DNA from: Diadema setosum
Lineage: Eukaryota > Echinodermata > Echinoidea > Diadematoida > Diadematidae
Direction: 5' to 3'
Assembly (NCBI RefSeq): GCF_964275005.1
Contig: NC_092706.1
Coordinates: 29,440,781-29,504,780 of the forward strand
Length of the DNA: 64,000 nt
Shown: positions 35,972-48,900 of the stretch, one piece after another
Position numbering within the stretch: position 1 is the stretch's first letter
How the letters are laid out: each line of letters starts with the position of its first letter
The notes under the pieces: generated by a model
Seen by the model: only the letters and a program-made list of their open reading frames with translations
Told to the model about the DNA's origin: nothing
Database searches by the model: none
Program-made: the position numbers and the translations under genes

Positions 35972-37454
35972 CCTCCCTGCCTATTCATTGCAAATGAAAT
36001 GTCTAACTTTATACAATCTATTGAAAACTAAAGGATTCTAAAGTAGGGGACTTGTAGTTCAACCAAACAAACCCTCCCCCCCCCAAAAAAAAACAAACAA
36101 ACAAACAAACAACAACAACAACAACAACAACAAAACACGCTAAAGACTAAAACAAAAACCCTCCGATCATTTTTCTTTTTACTATATATAAAGATATGAG
36201 GAGACAAGGTTAAATGTTGTCCGTTTTACACCACCACGTTCCCCTTATACCTGCCCTGCTTTGTGAAACTTTGACCATGCGTTGGGAGACGATAAAAATG
36301 TGAAAATTGGGCCGTAATTACTCGGAGCCCCCTCTCCTTCCCAGAGCCCACCCCGGATCCCCCATGAACATACTAACTTAGTCACTGGTGTATACTTCCT
36401 AAGAATAAGAAGATGTTCAAAGATTTTTTTTTTGGAAAGCTTTGCAGGTAGGGGGAGGGGCATGGTGCCCATATGAACAATTGAGATCCTATCACCCAAG
36501 AAATTGTACCTGCCAAGTTTGGTAAAAATCCTTCATAGGGGTTTAAGGAAAAACCTGAAAATGTAAAACGGACGACGCGAGACGCACGACGGCCGCCGAA
36601 CGATAAATCATAGCAATAGCTAACTTGAACATTAGGTGAGCTAAAAAGCGAGAAAAACTATGGTACCTTAACCGTGGGATGCTATTTCCCTGTAGATAGA
36701 GCATGTGTGTGATATAGCTTTTTGCAGTGCTTTAAATCAGGTGGTAGTATACACATTCGAACAGTTTACAGCGTGACGGTGGTAAATTTGATAATATTCA
36801 TTTTAATACAAGTATGACATTAAGGCGAAGAGTTAGAGGAGGAAAACAAATAGAAGATAATAAATAGCTGGAATACAATGTTAGATTTATACGTATATAA
36901 AGCCAATTTGGAATTGTCAACAAATAAACACGGCAAATACAGGCTTGTTGCCAAAGGAAAAATAAGAAAAATAGCCGAAATACTTACCGATTGTTCTCCA
37001 AGGACTAGCTGCCACCTGCTAAACTGCGGCTACCTTTCAACACTTCTGACTTTAATAGCAAATGATGCACAAATCTACTGGCAGAGACGTACTTTCAAGC
37101 CCCCAGTACACCAGTGGTATTACATACTGTGAGAAGATTCATCAGCTATGATTTTGCTGCGGTTGATTTGTTCACATCAGTGGATGATAGGGGTAATGTC
37201 AGGGTCGCCGTATGGTACCTTGACAAATAGCATTGTTCAGCCACTTATATAGGACTCAAACAGAGTGACTGTGGCTCACAAGGTACACGGCAATTGAAGT
37301 TTACCCATAATGATCAACATACACACACACACAAACACGCACACGCATGCGCACGTACACACACATGTGCACGATTTTGATAAGAGGGTGTCCAAAAATG
37401 TTGGTGTGAAAAGTCAATACAAGTATTGCATTGTGGGTCTCTTTTAAAGGGTGT
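35395..37454. other. upstream region of P450 copy 1, repeats only
   Basis: This contains two (TA)n runs (about 35867-35900 and 35923-35967), a CAAA/CAA tract (36086-36132) and a dispersed repeat ending GGTGAGCTAAAA (about 36490-36650, also at 62995-63150). A sequence with a strong minus-strand donor (AATCG then GTAAGTATTT, exon end 36988) could mark an exon of an upstream minus-strand transcript. Its frames contain stops. Confidence 0.4.
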
Positions 37455-37466
37455 TACGAAATGGTT

Positions 37467-37850
37467 TACGGTCCGGTATTCGGAAGGTTCGTTAATCCGA
37501 AAATGAGATAAAGGTCTGTTATTCCGAAGGTTCGTTTATAGGAAAATGATGAAAGATTCGTCATTCCAACGGTTCGCTGATCGGAAACCGAAATAAGGTT
37601 TGTAATTCCGAAGACTCGTTAGTATGCAACTTGTTTTCATTATCCGGTAAACGAACCTTATTTCATTTTTCGGATTAACGAACATCTTAGGTACGCTATA
37701 TAGGAAATTATTGTTTTCAGATTAACGCACCTTCGGAATAACGAAACTTATTTTATTTTCAGATTTAAGCACCTTCAGAATAACGAAACCTATTTCATTT
37801 TCAGATTAACGAACCTTCGGAATAGCGAATCTCACCCTACGAGGTTCTCG
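37467..37850. repeat. inverted array of TTCCGAAGGTTCGTTAATCC units
   Basis: Roughly 35-bp units combining TTCCGAAGGTTCGTT and ATCCGAAAATGAAAT are arranged in one direction on the left and in the opposite direction on the right, so the whole block folds back. Non-coding. Its counterpart in unit 2 begins at 63949 and is cut by the window end. Confidence 0.8.
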
Positions 37851-37921
37851 GGTTGCTCTATACTGAATAGGTATCCCGTGAATCCTGCCTCTGTCATGTC
37901 TGTTTAGTGAATCTCTATCAG

Positions 37922-38274
37922 TCAGGGAAACTCTCGATTTCCCGGAAGAGGCCGTTATCACGGAAAGTCGAGACAGAGCGTGGCTTTACGTAATCGCCAA
38001 GGATTCCCATGCTGAGCGAGACTGTGCAAAGTGAATTGTGATGTCTTTTCCATCTCTGACATATAATTGGAAAAGAAATTCTATAAAGTAGTCAACATGG
38101 AGGCTCATTTTTATACGCACATAATATATGAAAGAAAATTAAATTTCTCGTCTATACTCGAAGCAAGAAAATGCGCTGCCATGTTGGCTTCGTGCTATTC
38201 AGGAAAGAAGACACATTAGTTTTCAAATAATAGCAAGGTTAGCCTTCCTCTCGGAAAGTCGAGAGTTTCCCTGA
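37922..38274. mobile_element. 353-bp TIR element next to duplication junction
   Basis: Left end TCAGGGAAACTCTCGATTTC and inverted right end TCAGGGAAACTCTCGACTTT. The interior is non-coding. It ends about 75 bp before the start of unit 2. Confidence 0.8.
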
Positions 38275-39063
38275 CGGCCATTGTAAACTTTTTCATACAT
38301 TTTGAAATCAAGCATAATGATCAGACATTACATCTCTGTCTATCTATTAAAACTCAATGTGCTCGGTTACATTGTGTAAAATGACAGCGCGAGACTGTAT
38401 AGTGCGCCCATTACAGGGACTTTTTTCTTTGACCTTATTTTTTCTGCTTCTCCTTTTTCTTCTTCCTCTACTTCCTTTTCTTCTTCTTCTTCTCCTCCTT
38501 CTTCATTTTTTTTTCATGAATGTTATAGCACTCAGACGGAAAAGTCTTCCCTTCAATGAAATTTATCAAATTAAAGCATAAATCCATAGCATAGATGAAA
38601 GCGTAAATCTTCCCACAAGCATCTGCTTCAATGTAGGTTCCCTCCACACACGATTTTATTTATCCGTCATGAATGTACCCTTGAGAATTATTTCAATTGA
38701 TTTTGTGCTTTCTAAATGCTATTTGTATAGAATGAACTAATAACTAATAATTTATGTGTCACTTTACATTGTCATGGATGGATGTTGTAAACACAACACC
38801 ATATGATTTGCATGGAAACTTGGTAAATGAAATAAAATGAAACTTAGAGAACAGAATGTATATCTGTTTTCCTGTCAGTCCAGTCAGTATCAGAACACTC
38901 ACACATACACACGTACTTTTTTCAGCAACATTTATTTTTGATTCCACATGATATAAATGAAATTTACCAAATCACTTCGAATGTGTTAAAATTTAACAAA
39001 ACAATAGATTTCTTTTCAAGTTAATACAAATGAATTAATGCCGATTCAAAAAAACAAACCCAA

Positions 39064-39088
39064 AACCCTGTTATCGTGATCAAATGAT
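39064..39088. repeat. 25-bp target site duplication, left copy
   Basis: AACCCTGTTATCGTGATCAA plus ATGAT, repeated exactly at 39457-39481. It occurs once in unit 1, at about 21395. Confidence 0.95.
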
Positions 39089-39456
39089 TCAATTCAATTC
39101 AATTCAATTCAAAGGTTTTATTTTCACTTCTTTCAACAGAATGTACAAAAAAATATAGATTCGACATGCGTTTGAAGGAATGATACATAGATAGCAAAGA
39201 ATAACATTTGTCAATAATCATTACAAAATTAGGCATTTTTCATACAGACATATTCATACATTCTGCGAAAAAAAGTGGAGGTACCCACTCAAAAGACTAT
39301 GCTTGTACAACGTGGGCACCTCACAGGAGGAAAGAAAAAAAAAAGGTGAAAACTTAACTACAAGTGTGCGGGATGAAAAAAAGAAGTGGAAGAGGGGAAA
39401 GGGAAGAAGCAGAAATACAAGTAAAGAGACGAGACAACTAAAAACAAAAGCCTGAT
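39089..39456 (-). mobile_element. 5'-truncated LINE 3' end, inserted after duplication
   Basis: A minus-oriented 368-bp fragment. On its own strand it ends GAAGTGAAAATAAAACC and (TTGAA)n. It is bounded by perfect 25-bp target duplications and absent from the same place in unit 1. Its block order matches 16930-17590. Long duplications and 5' truncation are the signature of target-primed reverse transcription. Confidence 0.92.
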
Positions 39457-39828
39457 AACCCTGTTATCGTGATCAAATGATAACGTATAATCAAACAGAG
39501 TAAACATATAATATTACTTTCACTGATAAAAGAACACCTCTCTGCCAACCTGTACCAAAAATATCAAACCTATATAATTATAGGCATACATTTTCCCACT
39601 AATCCCACATATGTTCCTGTATATAATTATTATAATTACTAGCCTTAACATTATCATTGACAAAACACTCACCAATATTGCCAATTCTTCTCCTTTATCA
39701 TAAATCTCATATACTTCAAACATCCTCTGTTAGGTAGAGTCGATACCATCATTAATTGTCACTACAACCCTCCTCCTGTTTCTATTGGTTCCGTCCTCCT
39801 GCGTCATCCGACTAAACCAATGTCACAG

Positions 39829-39832
<4 letters not shown>

Positions 39833-39919
<87 letters not shown>

Positions 39920-39923
39920 GTAA

Positions 39924-39956
<33 letters not shown>
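39833..39956. repeat. (TA)n microsatellite
   Basis: A long AT dinucleotide tract, positionally equivalent to the tract at 21764 in unit 1. Confidence 0.95.
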
Positions 39957-39959
<3 letters not shown>

Positions 39960-40203
39960 GGAGAATTTGTTCGCAAAAACCGATCAAGTCCATTTTTGAA
40001 GATTTTGAAGTACGGTCTCTGTCATAAAGTACAAATTACTACCTTTTATATTGGTCACTACATATAAAGGTATATTTTTGAAGTTATGGTCAAAAGAAAC
40101 AAAAATTTTCTTATTATTCTCTTTATTTTTCTTGACCTTTAATCGCAAATATCTCCATTTGGCAAATATGGACTTATCGGTTTTTGCAAACAAACACTTC
40201 ATA
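39957..40203. mobile_element. TIR MITE, second copy of the 17178 family
   Basis: The end reads TATGGAGAATTTGTTCGCAA and the other end inverted TATGAAGTGTTTGTTTGCAA. The interior matches 17178-17425 in opposite orientation. It sits in the (TA)n tract of unit 2 where unit 1 instead has the hammerhead-like module and the pogo-like element. Confidence 0.85.
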
Positions 40204-41419
40204 TATATAAATGTATATATATATATATAATCATATCAATATTTGATAAACAATAGAGCAACGAAATCTCAACTGCTATATATCAGCAGCATCTCACGTA
40301 TCGGGTAAGGGGACCCTAATGCAGCAACAGACAATCTTGAGATTCATTTCAAACGGACTCGTATCATGTATTTAAGAAAAGATCAAAACTCGATAGGAAC
40401 ATTTTTCCCAATTCTGACAGAACTAAATTGATTTCAGCTGTGAGCATGTTATTAATATCTACATCTTTTCAGTGAACCACAGAGAAATCACTGATACCAG
40501 GAAAAATGACATACATTTCTATCAGGGTATACAAGCTATTAGCGACTGAACAGTAATACTGTGTTCTGGAATTTGGTTAAGTTTGTTTGTCTATATATTA
40601 CTTGAGGGAAAGGAATGGTAATCATTTTCGTTCGCCACGTATAAGAGTACATCGGATGTTAACTTACATTGTTTTTTTATATAATTATACAAAAGAGATG
40701 TTGAATCTAAATGGATTAAATGAAAGAAAAGATTGTTCGTTTTTGCAAGGTGTATGTAGAAATTATGATGCACCTTTTGAGTGAGTGAGTGAGTGCCAAT
40801 ATGTTGTTTACGGACTAAAGTAAGAGAATGGATTGTCTTATGTGGGTTTAGAAATTACATACACTACGGAAAATGAATTATTTGGCTTTATTGGTATCAG
40901 TAATTCCGCATTGAATTGTATTTCATGCTTGTAAGAAAGGAAATTAATGACTGTAAATTATGAAGAATAATGCCTCGTTTCTATTCATGTAAAGATAGTA
41001 TTCAGGACTATCAAAATAATGGATTTCTTTCTTTTTTTGCAAGAAATAATCAAAAGCTATGTGTTACAGAAAAAAAAATTGTGTCTGTTTGGACACCTGT
41101 TTTCTTACATGTATGTAACGTTATGAAGTTCTGAGTCACGACAATCCATTGCCTGTTTATCGAAGTGTTTTCCTAGAAGTATTACGATGTATTATGTGCT
41201 TCGATGAATATTGTATACGTAGGTGTGAAATAGAATAGTAAATATCCCTGCGGGGAAAAAAAAAACAACTTTGAAAATAGGTTTGTTTTGTTTGTTTGTT
41301 TGTTTGTTTGTTTGTTTGTTTGTTTGTTCATCTGTAAATATGACTTGATGGTCCTTGGTGCAAACATTTATGTACAAGCGTTCATGTCTCCAAAAACTGC
41401 ATGTTTAACAGACGAGGAC
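40204..41419. other. region downstream of P450 copy 2
   Basis: It aligns with 23915-25066 of unit 1 and should contain the 3' UTR of P450 copy 2. A clean (TTTG)n tract is at 41281-41330. No other gene. Confidence 0.5.
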
Positions 41420-41598
41420 TTAGCGAGGTTTTGCAATGATTTCGTACGGTTTCGGCAAAAGAGTCGTGACGCGATGTCCGTAATCGTAGTTCGGTTCGAT
41501 TCCGTCGGGGATACAGAAGGACAAGTGTTTCACTAGGGTCACCACGAAGATGAAGAACTCCATCCTGGCCAGTTGTTCGCCTACACACACTCGACGGC
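41420..41598 (-). CDS. P450 copy 2 exon 5 (haem loop, C-terminus)
   Basis: Same acceptor and length (179 bp) as copy 1. It encodes the haem Cys in RRVCVG and ends EIIAKPR then TAA. Confidence 0.95.
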
Positions 41599-44500
41599 CT
41601 TCAATGAGAAAAGTCCACAATAAGATTACGAAAAAAATAATAATAACAAATTGTGATCTATACCAAACAGGCCTTTATGCATGAGGAGTGGATGACTGCA
41701 TCAATATTAGTAGAACACACCGGTGAAGTTTAAGGAAAGTTTGACAATCCATTCAAAAGTAACTAATAAAGATTTATAACGTTTTGGTGCCACCAGTCCT
41801 GCATGAGAATTCTACGATAGTTCGCGACAAAACTGCAGGACAACGATGACAAAAAAATGTAAAGAAAGTGTATATAAAAAAGATAAACATTTCATTTCTT
41901 TCAAATGAAAAGTAAACATTCCCTCGACTTATTAATGACACATTCTGGGAGTAACATTATTCCCCTTGCTTTTTGAAAGGGGTAAGTGCTCTTTCATTAT
42001 GCTTGAAAAGAGAAAATATGTTGAATTTTCTGTATGGAGAGGAGGGTAGGTTTGTGAAATACTGACGCTATGATGCGGGCAGCAACTTGAGGGATCAGTT
42101 GAATTTGGGATGTTGTGTAGTAACCCACTGTCTTGTGAAAACACGGGAACCTTTGAAAATCCTTCAAATTTCTTATCTTCAGACCACTTCGAAAAGAAAT
42201 CTTGCACCATTCTTCTCGTTTCCTCTTCATGATCTTACAAGTGAGTTTGACAAAACAGACAAATTGCACGTTAAATGTTGCACAAATCTTGTTGAAAGAT
42301 TGACAGACCGTTCAGTCGTTACCTCTCACATAAGTTTCTATCACAAAGATGTAAATACAGAGAAAGCTTCATGCAATTTTGCAAATACAACATTATCAGA
42401 AATCAGCAATATCATTTCATTTTATGTGTTGTTCATGTCAATTCTGTCAATTACAGTCTAAGAACTGTTCTGCAGGTTAATACTTTGTATTCTGTTCTCT
42501 TCTCTTTTGCCTTTTGTCTAGCGAGTTATACATTTTGATTAGCAATTATCTTGTCGCTCCATAATATGTCATGCTTACCCGCCCCAAAAGGCATATATGC
42601 TTTGTTCTTCACGAACTCAGTGCCGTCGGCATTTAGAAACCTCTCAGGTCGGAACACTTCCGGGTCACCCCAGATTTTGGGGTCACTGTGTATGGCGAGA
42701 ATGTTCGCCATGATTGTAGTTCCCCGAGGGATGACGTAGTCCCGTACACTGACATCTTCTGTGGTTACGTGAGGCAACCCAAGCGGTAGGACCGGACGAA
42801 AGCGAAGAACCTCGGTGGTAAAAGCGAGAGTGTACGGCATCTTTTGAAGATTAGTACCAATTACTGTTCCCTCAGAGTCTTCTATCTTCTGAATTTCGAG
42901 CAAGATCTGTGAATGTTAAAAGGTGTTGTGTTTATTTGGCTGCAATGATAACGATGGATGATCGGAAAAACTTAATTTTAAGACTTGGTTTGTCTCGACC
43001 GACTAGTACTTGATTGTCATAATCTCTTCAAATTGTGAATTTTCTTCAATTTTATCTCCCTATGCAATTGAAATTTGTAAGATCGCAATTGCTGATTTGT
43101 AGTTCAATAAACATGTCGGATCTTACCAATTTCATTCGTAGAAGGAGACAAAACTGAAGAACATTCACGCCTAAACCTTTCCCTCTGCTTAATATTCTCT
43201 TTGCTTCCAAATGATTTCAGAAATATGATAGAAGAAAAAGATTAAACCAAAGATTGATATATGCGAGGAATCATTTATGCAGCCAGAGATAGATTAGTGT
43301 ATTTCTTATTCTTCCTTTGAGTAATTTCAATCTTTCTTGGATGAATAATTAAACAATAAAACAGAGGTTATGAATTTTCTTCAGTCAAAAGTGGAATGTT
43401 GGCAGTAATGGCTGCATGCTGTTGCGCTGTTGCGTCATTTTTTTTTTTATTAGATTTGATAGACAGGGGCCCGTTGCATAAAAGTTACAATTATGGTAAC
43501 TTTGCCATCCAGTGGTAACTTCCATAGAATTCTTGATTTTGATTGGCTGTTGAGTATTGTTACCATGGTATTGTTGAGTATTGTTACCATGAGTATTGTT
43601 ACCATTGGATGGTAAAGTTACCGTAATTGTAACTTTTATGAAACGGCCGGGCCCCTGATCTGATTTAAAATGGATTCTTTATCTGCATTCCTTTTCATTC
43701 AAAATATAACAGAAGGCCAGATGAACAAAGTTACTGAGTAACATTTGAACAGTGGAAATAAATGCAAATCGGTGAATAATTGACTTAAATATGTACAGCA
43801 ACATTTTTTATAATATTACAAAATATATACGAACAGGTGTTATTTACTTATTAAGAAAAAAAAGATTTCACATACCTACTGTTTGAAAAATTAAGCAACT
43901 CTATAAGTGTAATAAAAAATGCAGGATACCATCATCATACACCGATGTTTAACAAGGGCAAAGGCCTCAGAAATACACATTGAATTATTTTGTGCAGTAC
44001 GATCATAGATATTCCGCTCACTGAGCACTTGCCAGGTGGGAAACACATGCGAAATGTTGCATAGTGTAAAAGTGTAGAAAGTTTGTGTGTAAACGTATAG
44101 CGTTTACACAAGAATTTGAATTTGCTACTTAATAACTGATAATGTTGAGCCTGACAAAAACAGTCAAGTGGCATTCCAAGAAGTGATTTCATGAGCGGTA
44201 CAGTAAAAGTCCCTTGGCTTAATTCGTCTTTGGAACTGGTATATGCTAACACCGGCAGGCAAAGTGTTGAGCAGCAGCCCACAATCATAAGGCAGTGTTA
44301 ATGTTTTTATTTTTTATTATTTTTTTTTTTGAGGGTGAGGGAGGGGGAGGTGGCTGTCAGGGGTAGTGCTTGTGGTTCGGACAAGTATCAATTCACCTTT
44401 CCCCTCCCTGAAGATTCTCAGGAAGAACTTACCCTCGAAAAGTCTGGGTCATCCAATAAGACCGACACCCACGAGTCATACAACCCACGAATTCAACATT

Positions 44501-45925
44501 GAAAAAAGGTCCATGAGTCATACAGCCTATGAGTACGACACCAGGCAAGTAAGGCCCATGAGTTCGACACTATAGACAAAAACAGCCCACGAGCTGTTCA
44601 ACATTACAACACAGGGTTTACTGTGTCGATATCGTACGTGGGCCTTGTTTGCTTATTGTCGAACTCATGGGCTGTATAACTCGTGGGTTGTATGATTCGT
44701 GGGTGTCAAACTTGCGATGTGCACCCGGAAACTCAGTTCTTTTCTTCTCTCCCCCCCCCCCATTTTCTCAATTTCTCTCTCTCTCTCTCTCTCTTTAAAG
44801 AGACAATAATGTGTGTGTGTCTGTGTGTCTGTGTGTATGGAGGCGGGGGGGGGGGGGCGAAGGTGCAATATTCCCCCCCCCCCCGTCAGAAAGTCATGTT
44901 TTCCTCCTTTTCTTTTGAGAACTGAATGCGCGTGAATTTGTGTGTGAGACGTGTGTAAGACGTGCCCCCAACCCCCCCCCCCTACCGTCCCGTGACTTAC
45001 GTACATCATGATGGCAGGATATATCTTGATATTTTTGTGGTTAGACCAGATCAAGTGAGGTAACAATTTTGGAACATTTTCCCCACATTTCTTATTCTCT
45101 TTGTGAAATGTGTCTCATCATGTTCAAACTGACATCCAATCAGTGAAAGACAATTTGCACATTATTATCTAATTTCATTTGACAATCAGTACTAACCTTT
45201 TCTTGACAGCTCGGTAAACCAGCCAAGAAAAGAATTGCCCATGTTATCGACATCGATGTTGTGTCGGTGCCGGCGACAAAAACGTCAAAAAACGGGTTCC
45301 AAATGTGCTTCTTACTGGGAAGGGTCTGCTTCTTGCTGTCCGTTGTTCGTCCTTTCTCCTCGGCAAGAAACATATCGACCAAATCTCGCAACTCATTTTC
45401 ATCGAATGTCTCTTCATGTTGTTTAATCTCTGCGTTGAGGAAATCTCGGATGTGCGTAAGGGCACAGCGCTCTTTCTTCAATAAGAAGAGTGGAGCATCG
45501 GGAATCAATACAATGTCACTTCCGAATATGGTGTTGATGCTGGAAATGACGTTTCCTACTTTATCGTCGGAATCCTCGAATCTACTCCCAACAGTGATTC
45601 GGGCGATGACATTGCAGACAGCACGGTTCACTAACCTTGCGGGGTTAAAGGAAAGACGATCTTTTGCAGCAAACTCTTGGACGAGCAGCGTCGCCTCTAT
45701 CTTGGTTTCATTGGCAATTACCTGTTTTCCCATCCCGAAGTGACGCAGAGCCGTCAGAACAAAGCGGCGAGTGTCAGACCAGACGTCGCCCTCGCTGAAA
45801 ACTACGCCACCTACGACAAAGGAAGGAGATTATGATTATATTCATTATTGGTCCATGCAAAGAATAACGTGGGTCTAGGGCAATTACCCTATTTAATGGT
45901 GACAATGATAATGATGATGATGATG

Positions 45926-45974
<49 letters not shown>

Positions 45975-48900
45975 TAATAATGATAATAATGATAATGATA
46001 ATGATGATAATAATAATAATAATGATAGACTCTCCCAAAGTGCTCATCATACCTGAAAAGATATCATGGCGCTGTGGAAATGCTGAATTTGTGAATTTTG
46101 AATTTGTGAATGAACGAGCAAATTTCTCGAAGTGTTTTTGGATATAAACTTCGAGAAATTTTGTCAGTGTGACAGCGGCTATTGATTACTTTTTTTTTCA
46201 GTAAAGTTCGACATGGGGGTACCAATTTAATGACTTTTTTTATTGAAACTGTCATCGGAATTTGATCGACTTAAGCGATAAGTCGACTAACAAAAATCGA
46301 CTTGTACAAAGTAATAACACGTGAGGCTTTGAATGTGAAAGTGAGGGTTAATTCTCATCGACTTAGGTGATTATTCGACTTATGCGCAGTCGACTTACTT
46401 GGAGTTGACTGTATTTTATTGCCGTCAGATTCATGTCAACCCTCTCTACGGCATCAATCCCCTTGGGAACATGTAATGGCGACTTTGATGGCTGTTTGGC
46501 AATCCGCGTGTTGCATCGATGAACGTAATTGTCGCCATGAAATGCCTCGTATAATGTGTATACCACGTAAAATTTCAAATATTCATTAATATTAGATGAA
46601 CTTCGAAGCTTTCTATTTTCATGTCTGGGTTTTGTTTGTGCGGTAGTATCTATTGATTTAAGTAAGTGATGATTAAAACATTGAACTCATCAAACATGGA
46701 AGAAAAATATTAGTGGAGATAAGTATAATTTATGCATTTTGCATTTATAGTAATCAAATGCCTTGCCTACCATGTAAAAATTCAAGTATCAATTAAGCAA
46801 AATGAGATGTACGCAAATGTTCTCTGCTTCATGTCTGAAATTTGTTGCTGCGTGTTCCTAGAACTATCTGTGGGTGTAATCATGTTGATTGCATAAATGA
46901 GTGATGAGTGAGACTTCGCTTTTATTGCCATTTTGAAGTGCCTTGCCTACCTTTCAAATATTCAAATATCAATTAATATCTAGTCTACGTCGACGCTCTA
47001 TACTCTGGTCTGGGTTTTGTGCTTGTTTTCCGGTAAGATTAATTTGTGTGTGTAATATTAGTGTACTGAGTAATGCTGCAAACATTCCACGCATCAAGCA
47101 TGCACTTTGTGAATCAAAAAGGTATTTTGTATTTATTGTCATCAAATGCTTTGCCTATTTTAAATGAATGTCAAATTTACGTCAACGTTTTCAACTTTCG
47201 TGCCTGCTTTTTGTGTTTGTGTGTCGATAGAACATGTATTTTTGTGGGTATAGTATCTATGTAGTGTGTGATGCTTTAGACGCATCAGGATTCCAACCCA
47301 GTAGCCTATCCTGCGCACGATATAATCTACAGGTTCCGTCCATACGCGGTATATTATAATTGAAAACAAATCTCCCTCCATAGCCTTAGTTTTCATTTCA
47401 TCCAAATTTTAGATTTGGTTCCGACATCCAATGGCATTTAGGCAGTGCAAAGTATCAGCCACAAATTATCAAAATAATGAGAGAATCGTTACGCAAAGTT
47501 TGCACAAAAAGAAAGAACAAAACAATAGACACCCAAAGAGATAAAGAATTCCCGCAGAAACAGAAGGGATAGTTATCTCACACGGGTCACCTAATTATGA
47601 CTGACTGCAGTCGCAAACCAATATACAGGTCTGTTTGAAATACATCACATCGCATATCGTCCCCTCTTTCAGCAAACCAATTTTATTATTCTAAATTCCA
47701 GCATATCTGCCCTTGTGCACTTTTAATCACCCGCACGCACATTCACGCACCTGCACGCACATTCACCACCATCACACATCATAGTTTATTTTCCCCTGCT
47801 ATCTTCGCAGCTTACTCTGCAGAATTTGTATTGTTACGAATCTAGTAGTCCCTATCTTTCCTCGGGCCGGCCATCTTTTTCAAGCAATGCTTACAATGGC
47901 GGCCTTCTGCATAATCGTTTCTTAACTACAATTGTTATTGTAATCACTGCTGCATAGACATATATCATTAATTTTCTTTCATATCGTTGTTTATGCAAGT
48001 CAAACGATTCTGTGTTAAATCTACTTTGTATATTTCCTACATGTTCATGATTATGTAACTTATGTATATCGTTGTTTACGCAAGTCAAACGACTCTGTGT
48101 TGAATTTACTTTGTATATTTCCTACATGTTCATGATTATGTAACTTATGTATGTTGATTTGCAGAAAATAAAGTATCTATCAAACAAAAAATACAGTTAA
48201 ACATATTCATGGCGGTCATCCAAGGGATATGAAAAGAGAGGTCGTTATAGACAGGTGGCCGCCACAGATAGAAGGTCTCTAAGACAGGTTTGACTGTAGG
48301 CCTACATTCTACGCTATTACAAGTCACTTTTCTGCAATATAGAAATGTCCCTTTTCCATACCCTATCCCTCCGTCCTAAAGGCCCTGTCACACCTTTCCG
48401 GGTAAGCTTGTTGCGAGTAGGGATTTTCCAGCACGCAGGAGAATTTACTGCGGGCGGACAAGGACGTTGGTGAGTTTCACACTTGCGTCTTACCTGCTAA
48501 ACGCGTCCTACTTATCTGCTACTTGCTTGTATTCAGTGTGACCTGCGTGAGAGCTTCGAAACTTATCCGTTTTCAGTTACGAGCGACGTGCGGGGACTGC
48601 GAAGTACCTGCGGGAGAGTTGCATGCGAGGTGCTGCTGCTAAAGGCCTCCTACTGGTCTTCTGCGTGTGCCTTGTCACACCGTGTCTGTGGGGAAGCCTT
48701 GCGGGTTGACTTGAGGGGAAACATTTTTGCTACCCGGACCTCCAAGCAGTTGGCCCGCACCTGACAGTACCTAGCACGTATCTCGCCCGTAGTTGCCCGG
48801 AGGTGCGCACTCAAGGCCGATTTACCCGCAGCCAAATTTTGAGCATGATCAAAACTTTTCCGGGTGAGTCGCTGGGATTGCCTGCAGTGGTCCACGCAGA

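Larger units (their letters stand above)
20669..38348. repeat. tandem segmental duplication, unit 1
   Basis: Unit 1 begins at the sequence AAACTCAATGTGCTCGGTTA (20671), which recurs at 38350 as the start of unit 2. Homology then runs in the same order through the P450 exons, shared MITEs and intergenic sequence up to about 37525, where unit 2 reaches the window end (64000). The right edge of unit 1 is taken as the base before unit 2. It contains one complete P450 gene. Confidence 0.9.

Noticed and set aside
36878..37132. 84-codon plus-strand frame similar to the one at 63199-63600
   Set aside because: The similarity follows from the segmental duplication, not from protein conservation, and no domain is recognised.
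37467..37850. CRISPR-like repeat array
   Set aside because: The units lack constant-length unique spacers, change orientation midway and lie in an animal genome.
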